Below are positions 25,709-33,983 of a stretch of 39,649 nucleotides of DNA, in pieces (the stretch's first letter is position 1; every line of letters begins with the position of its first letter). The stretch spans positions 1-39,649 of the forward strand of contig JADBKC010000011.1 of assembly GCA_014896555.1 (NCBI GenBank). Direction: 5' to 3'. This DNA comes from Caryophanales bacterium (GTDB lineage: Bacteria; Bacillota; Bacilli; Bacillales; DSM-4216). The notes under the pieces were generated by a model, which was not told the DNA's origin, did not search any database, and saw only the letters and a list, made by a program, of their open reading frames with translations. Position numbers and translations under genes: made by a program.

Positions 25709-27121
25709 ATGGCTAAACAACAAATTGGCGTAATCGGATTAGCTGTTATGGGAAAAAATTTGGCACTCAATATTGAAAGCAAAGGATATTCTGTGTCGGT
25801 ATATAATCGTTCGAGAGAAAAAACAGATGCGTTATTAGAGGAAGCAAAGGGAAAAAATATTGTCGGAACCTATACTATAGAAGAATTTATTGATTCATTG
25901 GAAAAACCGAGGAAAATTTTGTTGATGGTTAAAGCGGGAGCTCCGACGGATGCGACGATTGAACAATTAAAACCTCATCTTGAACCCGGCGATATTTTGA
26001 TTGATGGAGGAAACACTTTCTTCAAAGATACTCAGCGCCGCAATAAAGAGTTGAGCGAATTAGGCATTCATTTTATTGGCACCGGAGTTTCCGGAGGAGA
26101 AGAAGGAGCGTTGACCGGTCCTTCCATTATGCCAGGCGGACAAAAAGAAGCGTATGATTTGGTGGCGCCTATTTTAAAAGATATTTCCGCTAAAGTAAAC
26201 GGCGATCCATGTTGTACATATATTGGTCCAGACGGTGCCGGCCATTACGTGAAAATGGTTCATAATGGCATCGAATACGGCGATATGCAGCTGATTTCAG
26301 AAGCATACTTTTTACTGAAGAATTTGCTTGGTTTAAATGCTGAAGAACTGCATCAAGTTTTTGCCGAATGGAATAAAGGTGAGCTGGACAGCTATTTAAT
26401 TGAAATTACGGCTGACATTTTTACGAAAGTAGATGAGGAAACCGGAAAACCGCTGGTGGATGTGATTTTGGATAAAGCGGGTCAAAAAGGAACAGGAAAA
26501 TGGACCAGTCAGAGCGCTCTCGACTTGGGAATTCCGCTCCCGCTTATTACCGAGTCGGTTTTTGCCCGCTTTATTTCTGCGTTAAAAGAGGAAAGAGTAA
26601 AAGCAAGCAAGCTGTTAAAAGGACCGGAAACAAAAGGGGTTGAAGGCGATCGCAATAAACTGATCGAATCGATCCGCAGAGCGCTATATATGAGTAAAAT
26701 CTGCTCTTACGCCCAAGGATTTGCCCAAATGAGAGCAGCCTCAGAGGAATACAATTGGAACCTTCGCTACGGCGAGATCGCCATGATTTTCCGAGGCGGC
26801 TGCATCATCCGCGCGCAATTTTTGCAAAAAATTAAAGATGCCTATGATAGAGATCCAAACTTGGCGAATTTGTTGTTAGATCCTTATTTCAAAGAGATCG
26901 TCGAAAAATATCAATCTTCTTTGCGTGAAGTCGTTTCGTTGGCTGCCCTTCAAGGAATCCCTGTTCCTGCTTTTTCTGCTGCTTTGGCCTACTATGACAG
27001 CTATCGGACAGAAACATTGCCTGCCAACTTAATTCAGGCGCAAAGGGACTACTTCGGCGCTCACACTTATGAAAGAGTGGACAAAGAAGGCATTTTCCAT
27101 ACAGAATGGATAAGCAAGTAA
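25709..27121 (+). CDS. gndA: 6-phosphogluconate dehydrogenase, decarboxylating
   Basis: Third enzyme of the oxidative pentose phosphate pathway: oxidises 6-phosphogluconate to ribulose 5-phosphate and CO2. The 470 residues are the full family length. The Rossmann motif [12 protein letters not shown] is at the N-terminus, followed by [10 protein letters not shown], a sequence usual in NADP-preferring enzymes. Then come the signature [21 protein letters not shown] and the catalytic Lys in [17 protein letters not shown]. The C-terminal domain has [26 protein letters not shown] and the tail [17 protein letters not shown]. It has its own strong terminator. zwf, its pathway partner, lies 9 kb away on the other strand. 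Confidence 0.96.
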   Translation: MAKQQIGVIGLAVMGKNLALNIESKGYSVSVYNRSREKTDALLEEAKGKNIVGTYTIEEFIDSLEKPRKILLMVKAGAPTDATIEQLKPHLEPGDILIDGGNTFFKDTQRRNKELSELGIHFIGTGVSGGEEGALTGPSIMPGGQKEAYDLVAPILKDISAKVNGDPCCTYIGPDGAGHYVKMVHNGIEYGDMQLISEAYFLLKNLLGLNAEELHQVFAEWNKGELDSYLIEITADIFTKVDEETGKPLVDVILDKAGQKGTGKWTSQSALDLGIPLPLITESVFARFISALKEERVKASKLLKGPETKGVEGDRNKLIESIRRALYMSKICSYAQGFAQMRAASEEYNWNLRYGEIAMIFRGGCIIRAQFLQKIKDAYDRDPNLANLLLDPYFKEIVEKYQSSLREVVSLAALQGIPVPAFSAALAYYDSYRTETLPANLIQAQRDYFGAHTYERVDKEGIFHTEWISK

Positions 27122-27154
27122 TTTTGAAAAAGAAACTTTTTTATGTATGAACGT

Positions 27155-27212
27155 CCCCTCATAGCAGACGGAATAAAAGCAAAAAATTTGTCTGCTGTGA
27201 GGGGATTTTTTT
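27155..27212 (+). terminator. Strong intrinsic terminator after gndA
   Basis: CCCCTCA-T-AGCAGAC (27155-27169) pairs with GTCTGCT-G-TGAGGGG (27190-27204), and seven T follow after one A. Confidence 0.93.
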
Positions 27213-27379
27213 ATTCTCTTCAAAATATAAGAGATTCCTTGTGAAGATGAACTACGTATACGGTTGCTTTACAAAGTAGGGGTTTGTTTTATCGAAGTGT
27301 TCCCGCCAGCAAATCCCGTATAAGCGTATCCTTGATCTGAAACAGGATTAGTTGTTTATCTTCTCTGTTGGATCGTATT

Positions 27380-27982
27380 GTAAAGTGCTTATAGCGATTT
27401 TACACCCCCGACGAAGGAGAAATATTGCTAGGGAAAACCAATATTGAAGAATTTCACTTACATTCGTGGCGCCGCAATATCAGTTATGTCTTACAAGAAA
27501 GCCCGATGATGTCAGGAACGATACGTGACAATATTTGTTATGGACTAAGTAGAGACGTTTCCGATCAAGAAATCATACAAGCGGCTAAACTGGCAAACGC
27601 AGCGGAATTTATCGATCGGCTTCCAAAAAGATATTGGACTGAAGTGGGGGAACGGGGAATCAAATTATCAGGTGGACAGCGGCAGAGAATCGCTATTGCC
27701 CGCGCTCTTATACGCGATCCTAAAATCCTTCTTCTGGATGAAGCGACCTCAAACTTAGACAGTTCATCGGAAGTTCTTGTTCAAAAGGCTTTGCAGCGGC
27801 TGATGGAGAGAAGAACAACCATTGTTATTGCCCATCGTCTCTCAACGGTTATTGACGCAGACCAAATGATTGTATTAGAGAAAGGGGTTATCACCGGGAT
27901 CGGCACACATAGAGAATTGCTGCAAACCCATCCGCTCTACAGAGAACTTGCCGAACAACAACTACAGACTAGCTCGGAGTAA
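27380..27982 (+). pseudogene. Remnant of an ABC exporter: C-terminal part of the nucleotide-binding domain only
   Basis: From about 27425 an open frame of about 185 residues has the Q-loop region [22 protein letters not shown], the signature [15 protein letters not shown], Walker [13 protein letters not shown] and the H-loop [10 protein letters not shown], all typical of BmrA/MsbA-like exporters. Walker A and the whole membrane domain are missing. Upstream the same phase still reads IVKCL[20 protein letters not shown], which aligns with the IVKLLERFY that normally follows Walker A. Here an in-frame TAG at about 27392 replaces the Glu codon. Before that homology is lost. No ribosome-binding site fits the internal frame, so this is a degraded gene rather than a stand-alone ATPase. 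Confidence 0.85.
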
Positions 27983-28091
27983 TCACAAATGATATTTTTT
28001 CGGACCGAATTGTTCTATAAGGAAAATATTTGTGGTGAAAGAGACCGCCAAGCGGATGCGGTAGAAACGATACTTACGATTACTTTATCAG

Positions 28092-28121
28092 TTGACTCCT
28101 TTTCCAAATTCATTTTATAGT
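28092..28121 (+). promoter_or_regulatory. Sigma-A promoter of the murR-type regulator
   Basis: TTGACT (28092-28097), 18-bp spacer, TATAGT (28116-28121), 34 bases before the GTG start. Confidence 0.6.
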
Positions 28122-28154
28122 AAAACAAAGTAGCTGCATAATGGGGGAAATCAT

Positions 28155-29003
28155 GTGAATTCGTTACTAATGAGAATAAAGAATGAGCTGTCTAAACTTA
28201 CGGATGCGGAACGGAAAATAGGTGAGTACATATTAGAGAACCCTGAATTGGTTCCGAATATGACGACGAAAGATTTATCGGAGAAAACAGGAGTCAGTGA
28301 ATCAAGTGTAGTAAGGTTTTGCAAATCCATTGGTATGACGAGTTTTAAAACGTTTAAGTTGGAGCTAGTCAAACATTTAACTTTATCTGAAACGAATATT
28401 TCTGATTTCTCCATTTTACAGAAAAAAGATTTACCTTATGATTTATTTCAAAAAGTGACATATGTGAACAAGTTAGCGATTGAATCCGTCCTGACATCGT
28501 TGGATCGGAGAGAATTAGACAAAGCAGTAGATGTGATGCAAAAGGCAAGAAAACTCGTTTTTTACGGTGTCGGCGGCTCTGCAACGGCCGCTTTTGATGC
28601 TCAGTACAAATTTACAAAACTGGGATTTCCATCGATTATGGCCCATGATTTTCATTACTTGCTTTCGCTTATTCCTTATTTAGATGAACGGGATGTTTTT
28701 GTGGCGATCAGTATGTCGGGGAAAACGAAGGATGTCCTTGAATTAGCTCAATTTGCCAAAAGAAAAGGAGCAACAGTGATCGCTATCACCAATATGGATA
28801 AATCTCCTCTTTATAAGAAAGCAGATATTCGGCTTTGTACACCGGTTGTCGAACAAGATTTTCGGATAGGAACCATTTCTTCCAGGATGGCACAACTTGA
28901 TATTGTGGATGCCCTTTATGTCAGTGTGTTTAATCGAATTGGAGAGAAAGTAGTGGATCGATACTATGAGGCAAGAAATGAAGCGGTGAAATTGCGTAGA
29001 TAA
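28155..29003 (+). CDS. murR: RpiR/MurR-family transcriptional regulator
   Basis: A 282-residue regulator. The N-terminal HTH_6 domain (1-78) has the helix-turn-helix MTTKDLSEKTGVSESSVVRFCKSIGM. The C-terminal SIS domain (about 115-250) binds phosphosugars (VFYGVGGSATAAFDAQYK, FVAISMSGKTKDVLELA). It sits immediately upstream of murQ, murP and mupG, so the likely effector is MurNAc-6-phosphate or a related sugar phosphate. The start is GTG 28155 behind GGGGG. It has its own promoter and terminator, and 15-bp repeats in the murQ promoter are its likely operators. The name murR is from context. Confidence 0.88.
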   Translation: MNSLLMRIKNELSKLTDAERKIGEYILENPELVPNMTTKDLSEKTGVSESSVVRFCKSIGMTSFKTFKLELVKHLTLSETNISDFSILQKKDLPYDLFQKVTYVNKLAIESVLTSLDRRELDKAVDVMQKARKLVFYGVGGSATAAFDAQYKFTKLGFPSIMAHDFHYLLSLIPYLDERDVFVAISMSGKTKDVLELAQFAKRKGATVIAITNMDKSPLYKKADIRLCTPVVEQDFRIGTISSRMAQLDIVDALYVSVFNRIGEKVVDRYYEARNEAVKLRR

Positions 29004-29017
29004 CCTTGAATCAAAGA

Positions 29018-29046
29018 ACATCCTTGGAAACGAAGGATGTTTTTTT
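29018..29046 (+). terminator. Intrinsic terminator after murR
   Basis: Perfect 8-bp stem ACATCCTT / AAGGATGT around GGAAACG, followed by six T. Confidence 0.9.
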
Positions 29047-29059
29047 AATTTCTGATAAA

Positions 29060-29120
29060 TGAAACAAAATTTCAAAAATAAAAATAAAATTATTGACATT
29101 TTGTTTCAGTCATATACAAT
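29060..29120 (+). promoter_or_regulatory. murQ promoter with two matching 15-bp operator sites
   Basis: Consensus -35 TTGACA (29093-29098), 16-bp spacer, TACAAT (29115-29120). Site 1, TGAAACAAAATTTCA, is at 29060-29074. Site 2 is the inverted TGAAACAAAATGTCA (plus-strand 29094-29108), identical in 14 of 15 positions and covering the -35 and spacer. This geometry suggests repression, probably by the adjacent RpiR-type protein. Confidence 0.75.
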
Positions 29121-29155
29121 AAAATCAAAAAATAAGTTTTAAAAAGGATGATTAG

Positions 29156-30040
29156 ATGCTTGAAAAATTGACAACAGAACAAAGAAATGCCAGCACGATG
29201 GACTTAGATCTCATGTCGACAAGAGAAATATTGGAGGTGATGAACCGAGAAGACCAAACGGTTCCTAAAGCTGTTCAGACGCAAATACCTATGATTGAAA
29301 AAGCTGTTCAGTTGGTGATCCGATCTTTTCAAAAGGGAGGTCGGCTGATTTATGTAGGGGCTGGTACAAGCGGGAGATTAGGGGTTCTCGATGCAGTAGA
29401 GTGTTTGCCTACTTTTAGTGCACCTAAAAACATGGTAACAGGTATTTTAGCGGGAGGTTTGGAAGCGCTTACTAAATCAGTGGAAGGAGCTGAGGATCAT
29501 GAATCTTTAGGAAAAGATGATTTGAAATCGATTTTCTTAAATGAAAACGATACGGTCATCGGATTAGCTGCGAGCGGCAGAACGCCCTATGTAAAAGGAG
29601 CGCTGTCCTATGCGAAAGAACAAAAAGCGAAAACGGTGAGCATTAGCTGCAATAAACAGGCAGAGATTAGCCAGTTGGCTGATGTGGCTATTGAAGTCGA
29701 AACAGGACCGGAGGTGTTAACGGGTTCTACAAGACTAAAAGCAGGAACCGCGCAAAAGCTCGTACTGAATATGATTTCAACAGCTTCCATGATCGGAATC
29801 GGGAAAACCTATCAAAATTTAATGGTAGATGTACAACCGACGAATCAGAAATTAGTAGAAAGATCAAAGCGAATCATTATGGAAGCAACAAATGTTGATT
29901 ATGAAACAGCCAGCCAATATTTTGAAAAAGCCAATCATCATGTAAAAGCAGCCATTATTATGATTTTATTGAAATGTTCATATGAAGAGGCCATAAAAAA
30001 ATTGGAGAAGGCAAAAGGGTTTATTCGCAAAGCACTTTAG
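29156..30040 (+). CDS. murQ: N-acetylmuramic acid 6-phosphate etherase
   Basis: Cleaves the lactyl ether of MurNAc-6-phosphate to give GlcNAc-6-phosphate and D-lactate in peptidoglycan recycling. The product has 294 residues. Seen are the SIS-domain phosphate-binding YVGAGTSGRLGVLDAVECLP with the catalytic Glu, a second acidic pair in VEGAEDHE, VIGLAASGRTPYVKGAL and the signature GPEVLTGSTRLKAGTAQKLVLNM. The C-terminal helical tail (about 240-294) is complete. The start is ATG 29156. It is followed after 20 bases by murP, so the two are co-transcribed. Confidence 0.96.
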   Translation: MLEKLTTEQRNASTMDLDLMSTREILEVMNREDQTVPKAVQTQIPMIEKAVQLVIRSFQKGGRLIYVGAGTSGRLGVLDAVECLPTFSAPKNMVTGILAGGLEALTKSVEGAEDHESLGKDDLKSIFLNENDTVIGLAASGRTPYVKGALSYAKEQKAKTVSISCNKQAEISQLADVAIEVETGPEVLTGSTRLKAGTAQKLVLNMISTASMIGIGKTYQNLMVDVQPTNQKLVERSKRIIMEATNVDYETASQYFEKANHHVKAAIIMILLKCSYEEAIKKLEKAKGFIRKAL

Positions 30041-30060
30041 ATTGGTATGGGGGGAGAAAG

Positions 30061-31440
30061 ATGACAAAAGAAGAACAAATGGCAAAGGGGATACTCCAAT
30101 ACACGGGTGGTAAAGAAAATATCCGAAAATTAGCGCACTGTATGACAAGAGTACGTCTTGAATTGAAAAACAAAGAACAAGCAGATGTAGAAGCGTTGCG
30201 GCAAATAGAAGGGGTTATGGGGGTTGTGGATGATGGCACTTTGCAAATTGTCGTAGGTCCTGGAACAGTGAATAAAGTAGCCGATTGCCTTAGCCGTTTG
30301 ACTGGGATTCGAATAGGCGAAGAAACAGCAGAACTAGATGAATTGACTTTTGAGGAAAGAGCGGCACTGAAAAAATCCACTATAAAATCGAAAAATCAGA
30401 CGCCTTTTAAAAATTTCTTGAGGAAAATCGGGAATATTTTTATCCCTTTAATTCCAGGTCTTGTTGCTTCAGGGATAATCAATGGGGCAGCAAATTTGGC
30501 GAAAAATGCCGGCGTTGATGACAAGACGACTTGGATGCAAATTTTATTGCTAGTTGGTAGTTGTATTTTTACGTATTTAGCTGTTTTAGTAGGTTGGAAT
30601 ACGGCAAAGGAATTTCATGGCACACCCGTTCTTGGGGCCATTGCCGGCATGCTGTTGTTTAATCCGGGTCTTGCGGAAATTCATATTTATGGAGATGCTC
30701 TTATCCCTGGGCGAGGCGGTTTATTCGGAGTCATTTTTGCTGCTTGGTTGATGACGGTTGTAGAAAAACAAATCAGAAAGATCATGCCGAATTCCATTGA
30801 TATTATTTTTACTCCACTTATTACGGTATTGATCGTTAGTATTTTAAGTCTTTATGCGATACAACCTGTTGCAGGAGTCGTGGCCGATGGCATCACAACA
30901 GGAATCAAAGCCATCTTAGATGTTGGTGGTTTTATTGCAGGCGCAATATTAGCCGGATTCTTCCTGCCGCTTGTTATGGTTGGATTGCATCAAGGACTAA
31001 CGCCGATCCATCTCGAATTAATCAATTCCACTGGAAGCACTCCTTTGCTGCCTGTGCTGGCAATGGCTGGTGCTGGTCAAGTTGGTGCAGCGATTGCTAT
31101 CTTTGTCAAAACAAAAAATAGAAAACTGAGAAATATTATTAAAGGGGGACTGCCTGCAGGATTTCTTGGAATAGGAGAACCGTTATTGTATGGAGTTACT
31201 TTGCCATTAGGAAGACCGTTTGTCACAGCATGTTTAGGTGCAGCGGTTGGCGGTGCCTTTCAAGCGATTATGAAAACAGGTGCTTCTGCTATAGGAGTAT
31301 CAGGTCTGTCGCTTACACCACTGATTGTCGATAATAAATATTTGTATTATCTCATTGGAATTTTTATTGCCTATGCATGCGGCTTTATTTTCACTTATCT
31401 ATTTGGTTATAAAGAAGAAATGTCTGAAAATATAAAGTAA
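30061..31440 (+). CDS. murP: PTS transporter EIIBC for N-acetylmuramic acid or MurNAc-GlcNAc
   Basis: Membrane permease that imports and phosphorylates its sugar. The product has 459 residues. The EIIB domain (1-85) has the phosphorylated Cys in KLAHCMTRVRLEL. After a linker, the EIIC domain (about 115-455) has about ten hydrophobic helices with NIFIPLIPGLVASGIINGAAN, VMVGLHQGLTPIHLELIN and GFLGIGEPLLYGV. No EIIA domain is attached, so it must borrow a glucose-type EIIA, as MurP proteins do. ATG 30061 follows GGGGGAGA. The place between murQ and mupG makes MurNAc-type substrates by far the most likely; the B and C domains alone could also fit sucrose or trehalose. Confidence 0.9.
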   Translation: MTKEEQMAKGILQYTGGKENIRKLAHCMTRVRLELKNKEQADVEALRQIEGVMGVVDDGTLQIVVGPGTVNKVADCLSRLTGIRIGEETAELDELTFEERAALKKSTIKSKNQTPFKNFLRKIGNIFIPLIPGLVASGIINGAANLAKNAGVDDKTTWMQILLLVGSCIFTYLAVLVGWNTAKEFHGTPVLGAIAGMLLFNPGLAEIHIYGDALIPGRGGLFGVIFAAWLMTVVEKQIRKIMPNSIDIIFTPLITVLIVSILSLYAIQPVAGVVADGITTGIKAILDVGGFIAGAILAGFFLPLVMVGLHQGLTPIHLELINSTGSTPLLPVLAMAGAGQVGAAIAIFVKTKNRKLRNIIKGGLPAGFLGIGEPLLYGVTLPLGRPFVTACLGAAVGGAFQAIMKTGASAIGVSGLSLTPLIVDNKYLYYLIGIFIAYACGFIFTYLFGYKEEMSENIK

Positions 31441-31441
31441 G

Positions 31442-31456
31442 AGAAACATATTTTCA
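31442..31456 (+). promoter_or_regulatory. Possible third operator for the mur regulator
   Basis: AGAAACATATTTTCA matches site 1 of the murQ promoter at 12 of 15 positions. It lies just after murP, upstream of mupG. It is weaker than the two murQ sites. Confidence 0.35.
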
Positions 31457-31477
31457 TTACATCATGGAATGAGAGAG

Positions 31478-31543
31478 AAGTGTCTGACAGTCCATCAATC
31501 TTGAATATAGGATTTTACTACAGATGTCTGACACTTTTCTTAT
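31478..31543 (+). repeat. REP-like inverted repeat or terminator between murP and mupG
   Basis: AAGTGTCTGACA (31478-31489) and TGTCTGACACTT (31525-31536) form a stem with one T-T mismatch, followed by a T-rich stretch. The GTGTCTGACAC core resembles dispersed REP-type repeats linked to Y1/REP-associated transposases in many bacteria. It could also just be a terminator, or an attenuator ahead of mupG. Confidence 0.5.
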
Positions 31544-31577
31544 TTTATTAGACGATTAAAAAGGAGCAAATGGCTAT

Positions 31578-32651
31578 ATGCGCGGAATAGCGATTTATTT
31601 ATCGGATTCGATCTCCCGTCATGAAGAATATATGGCAAAAATGAAATCAGCGGGCTTTTCTTCTATTTTTACTTCCTTGCAAATTCCTGAAGAAAATCCT
31701 CATCTTTATGTGAATCTTTTAAAAGAGCTAGGGAAATTGGCAAAAAAATATGAAATGGAATTAATAGCCGATATTTCTCCAAAATCACTGCAGCATTTAG
31801 GGTTGACATGGGAATCCATAGATCGGCTTGCATCATGGGGATTAACGGGGTTGCGCATCGATTATGGCATCAGTAAAGAGATCATGGTTGAATTATCTCG
31901 TAAAATGAAGATTGCTTTAAATGCAAGCACACTAACAAAGGAGGAGATGAGGCGTTTAAAATCATTAGGACTGTGCAGTAAAAACATAGAAGCATGGCAT
32001 AATTATTATCCTCGACCTGAAACAGGATTGGATCGAACTTATTTTTCGCAGCAAAATGACTGGCTAAGAAAAGAAGGAATCCGTGTCACGGCCTTTATTC
32101 CTGGAGATGAAGAAAAGAGAGGCCCATTATATTCAGGATTGCCGACATTGGAAGATCATCGCTACGCATCGCCTTTTTTCGCTTATCTTGACTTAAAAAT
32201 AAATGAGAACGTTGACAAAGTCCTGATCGGTGATGTTAGGATCAGCGAGAAATCATTGGAACAGTTTTCTGCTTTCGATCAAAATGTTTTTTTGCTGTGG
32301 GCGAAACCTTTCGTACAAGATGTGATCCTCCAAAAAGAGATTACAACTGTACAAACGAATCGAATGGATGCAGCAAGAGATGTGATCCGTTCCCAAGAAT
32401 CACGCGAATATCGATTCATCGGTCAACCATTATTGGAGCCTATCCATACAACCACTCGTAAAAAAGGGTCTATTACAATAGATAATCTCCTTTATGGCCG
32501 TTATCAAGGAGAGCTTCAAATTGTAAAACGTGATTTGCCGGCAGATGAGAAAGTAAACGTAATCGGAAGGATCATCGACGAGGATTTACCGCTTCTGCCA
32601 TTTATAAATGGCGGAACAAAGTTTAAGATTCAATGGATGAATATCGAATAG
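31578..32651 (+). CDS. mupG: DUF871 protein, MupG-type 6-phospho-N-acetylmuramidase
   Basis: A 357-residue cytoplasmic protein of the DUF871 family. In Staphylococcus aureus MupG splits MurNAc-6-phosphate-GlcNAc, delivered by MurP, into MurNAc-6-phosphate (for MurQ) and GlcNAc. A TIM-barrel-like N-terminal domain carries MRGIAIYLSDS, LIADISPKSLQHLG, GLRIDYGIS, LNASTLTKEEM and the WHNYYPRPETGLD motif. A cyclophilin-like C-terminal domain (about 245-357) has TITIDNLLYGRYQGELQIVKRDL. The start is ATG 31578 behind AAGGAG. Grouping with murQ and murP, as in S. aureus, strongly supports disaccharide rather than monosaccharide recycling. Confidence 0.9.
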   Translation: MRGIAIYLSDSISRHEEYMAKMKSAGFSSIFTSLQIPEENPHLYVNLLKELGKLAKKYEMELIADISPKSLQHLGLTWESIDRLASWGLTGLRIDYGISKEIMVELSRKMKIALNASTLTKEEMRRLKSLGLCSKNIEAWHNYYPRPETGLDRTYFSQQNDWLRKEGIRVTAFIPGDEEKRGPLYSGLPTLEDHRYASPFFAYLDLKINENVDKVLIGDVRISEKSLEQFSAFDQNVFLLWAKPFVQDVILQKEITTVQTNRMDAARDVIRSQESREYRFIGQPLLEPIHTTTRKKGSITIDNLLYGRYQGELQIVKRDLPADEKVNVIGRIIDEDLPLLPFINGGTKFKIQWMNIE

Positions 32652-33049
32652 ACGAATTTTTTTGTATGAATAAATTTAAAAGTATTTTATCATTTCGTAA
32701 AAGACCCTTAATAATTCTATTTTAATATAGACAGTGTAAAGGGCAAGCGATTGATCTGATCTTTGAATCACTCAATCGAGCTTTACATCAGTGTTAAATT
32801 CTTTTCATCTTCCAAGAAGGTGATTCAAAAAACGGCGAATTCGAAAGGCATATTGAAAGAAAAAACGAGTACATATATGAAGAAGACATGGTGATTGAAT
32901 AGTTTCCGTTTATTTCAACATTATGTAAGCAATGGGACCTGCTGGTAAGAAAAAATTCAAAAGGAGATTCATGAACAAAGGAAAAAAAGAAGATGGAGGA
33001 CAGTTTGAAAAAGAATAACCGAATATACATGAAGAAAGGTGAGAACATC
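32652..33049. other. Intergenic stretch before the HAD phosphatase gene
   Basis: No clear gene. AAAAGGAG followed by ATG at 32970 opens only 15 codons (MNKGKKEDGGQFEKE), which reads like the tail or remnant of a longer gene. Another frame gives a low-scoring extension of the downstream gene from 32993. A weak AAGGG/CCCTT pair lies near 32700-32740. I see no clear promoter. Confidence 0.35.
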
Positions 33050-33919
33050 ATGATTCGATGCATCGCATCTGATATGGATGGAACCCTTCTAAATTCCAAA
33101 CAAAAAATTAGCCCGGCCAATCGTGACGCGATTCAATTCGCTCAAAATCAAGGGGTGGAATTTGTCATTGCAACGGGGCGTTCTTATCGAGAAGCAAAAG
33201 AAGTTTTAGAGGAAGCAGGGATCCGTTGTACAGTGATTGCGTTAAACGGTGCAGAAGTAAGAAATGAAGCGGGCGGCATTACTCATAGAAGTGTCATGAG
33301 TGCAAAAACAGCTTCTAAAGCGGCGGATTATCTAGAAAATTTTGGGGTTTATTATGAGTTTTTTACCAATAAAGGCACTTTTACGGAGAACTATGAAACA
33401 AGCATCGATATGCTGGTTGATATTTTCCAATCGGCTAATCCCGAAGTGCCTGAAGAAGAAATTCGTATGCATGTTCAAAATCGTGGTAATAATCGGTATA
33501 TTCAAAACATGTATGACTCGAAACAAATTTTCAATGATCCCTCTATTATCTTTTATAAAATAGTAGCATTCGATAAAAAGGAATCGATATTTGAAGAACT
33601 TAGCAGCCAGTTGCAGTCTGAGGTAGATGATATTCACGTTACCTCATCAGGTTTTCGAAATATTGAAATCAACCATATTTCCGCACAAAAAGGGATTGCC
33701 TTGGAACGCTTTGTGAAAGAAAAAGGAATTTCATTGCAACATACGATGGCAGTTGGAGATCATTTGAATGACCTTTCGATGCTAGAGAGAGTCGGTTTTC
33801 CAATTGCAATGGGAAATGCAGTACAATCAGTGAAAAATCTTTGTCCGTATGAGACAAGTAAAAATGATGAAGATGGCGTAGCCAAAGCGATACATACATT
33901 TTTAGAAATCGGTCAATAA
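33050..33919 (+). CDS. Cof-type HAD-superfamily phosphatase
   Basis: A 289-residue cytoplasmic sugar-phosphate or flavin-nucleotide phosphatase of the Cof/YcsE type. HAD motif I is SDMDGTLLNSK (two catalytic Asp), motif II VIATGRSYREAK. The Cof cap domain is in the middle. The conserved Lys is in HISAQKGIALERF, and motif IV is GDHLNDLSMLERVGFPIAMGNA. I chose ATG 33050, which has AAAGGTGAG upstream; an in-frame start at 32993 would add 19 residues without homology before the motif. The substrate is unknown. Its place after mupG could suggest sugar-phosphate dephosphorylation, but it is about 400 bases away and need not be linked. Confidence 0.88.
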   Translation: MIRCIASDMDGTLLNSKQKISPANRDAIQFAQNQGVEFVIATGRSYREAKEVLEEAGIRCTVIALNGAEVRNEAGGITHRSVMSAKTASKAADYLENFGVYYEFFTNKGTFTENYETSIDMLVDIFQSANPEVPEEEIRMHVQNRGNNRYIQNMYDSKQIFNDPSIIFYKIVAFDKKESIFEELSSQLQSEVDDIHVTSSGFRNIEINHISAQKGIALERFVKEKGISLQHTMAVGDHLNDLSMLERVGFPIAMGNAVQSVKNLCPYETSKNDEDGVAKAIHTFLEIGQ

Positions 33920-33941
33920 CAAAGAATTGGCCAGGAAAAGA

Positions 33942-33974
33942 AAAAAGGCATGATCGAATTACACATGCCTTTTT
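33942..33974. terminator. Bidirectional terminator between the HAD gene and pdxK
   Basis: Perfect 11-bp stem AAAAAGGCATG / CATGCCTTTTT with an 11-base loop, between convergent genes. Confidence 0.9.
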
Positions 33975-33983
33975 CCATCATGT

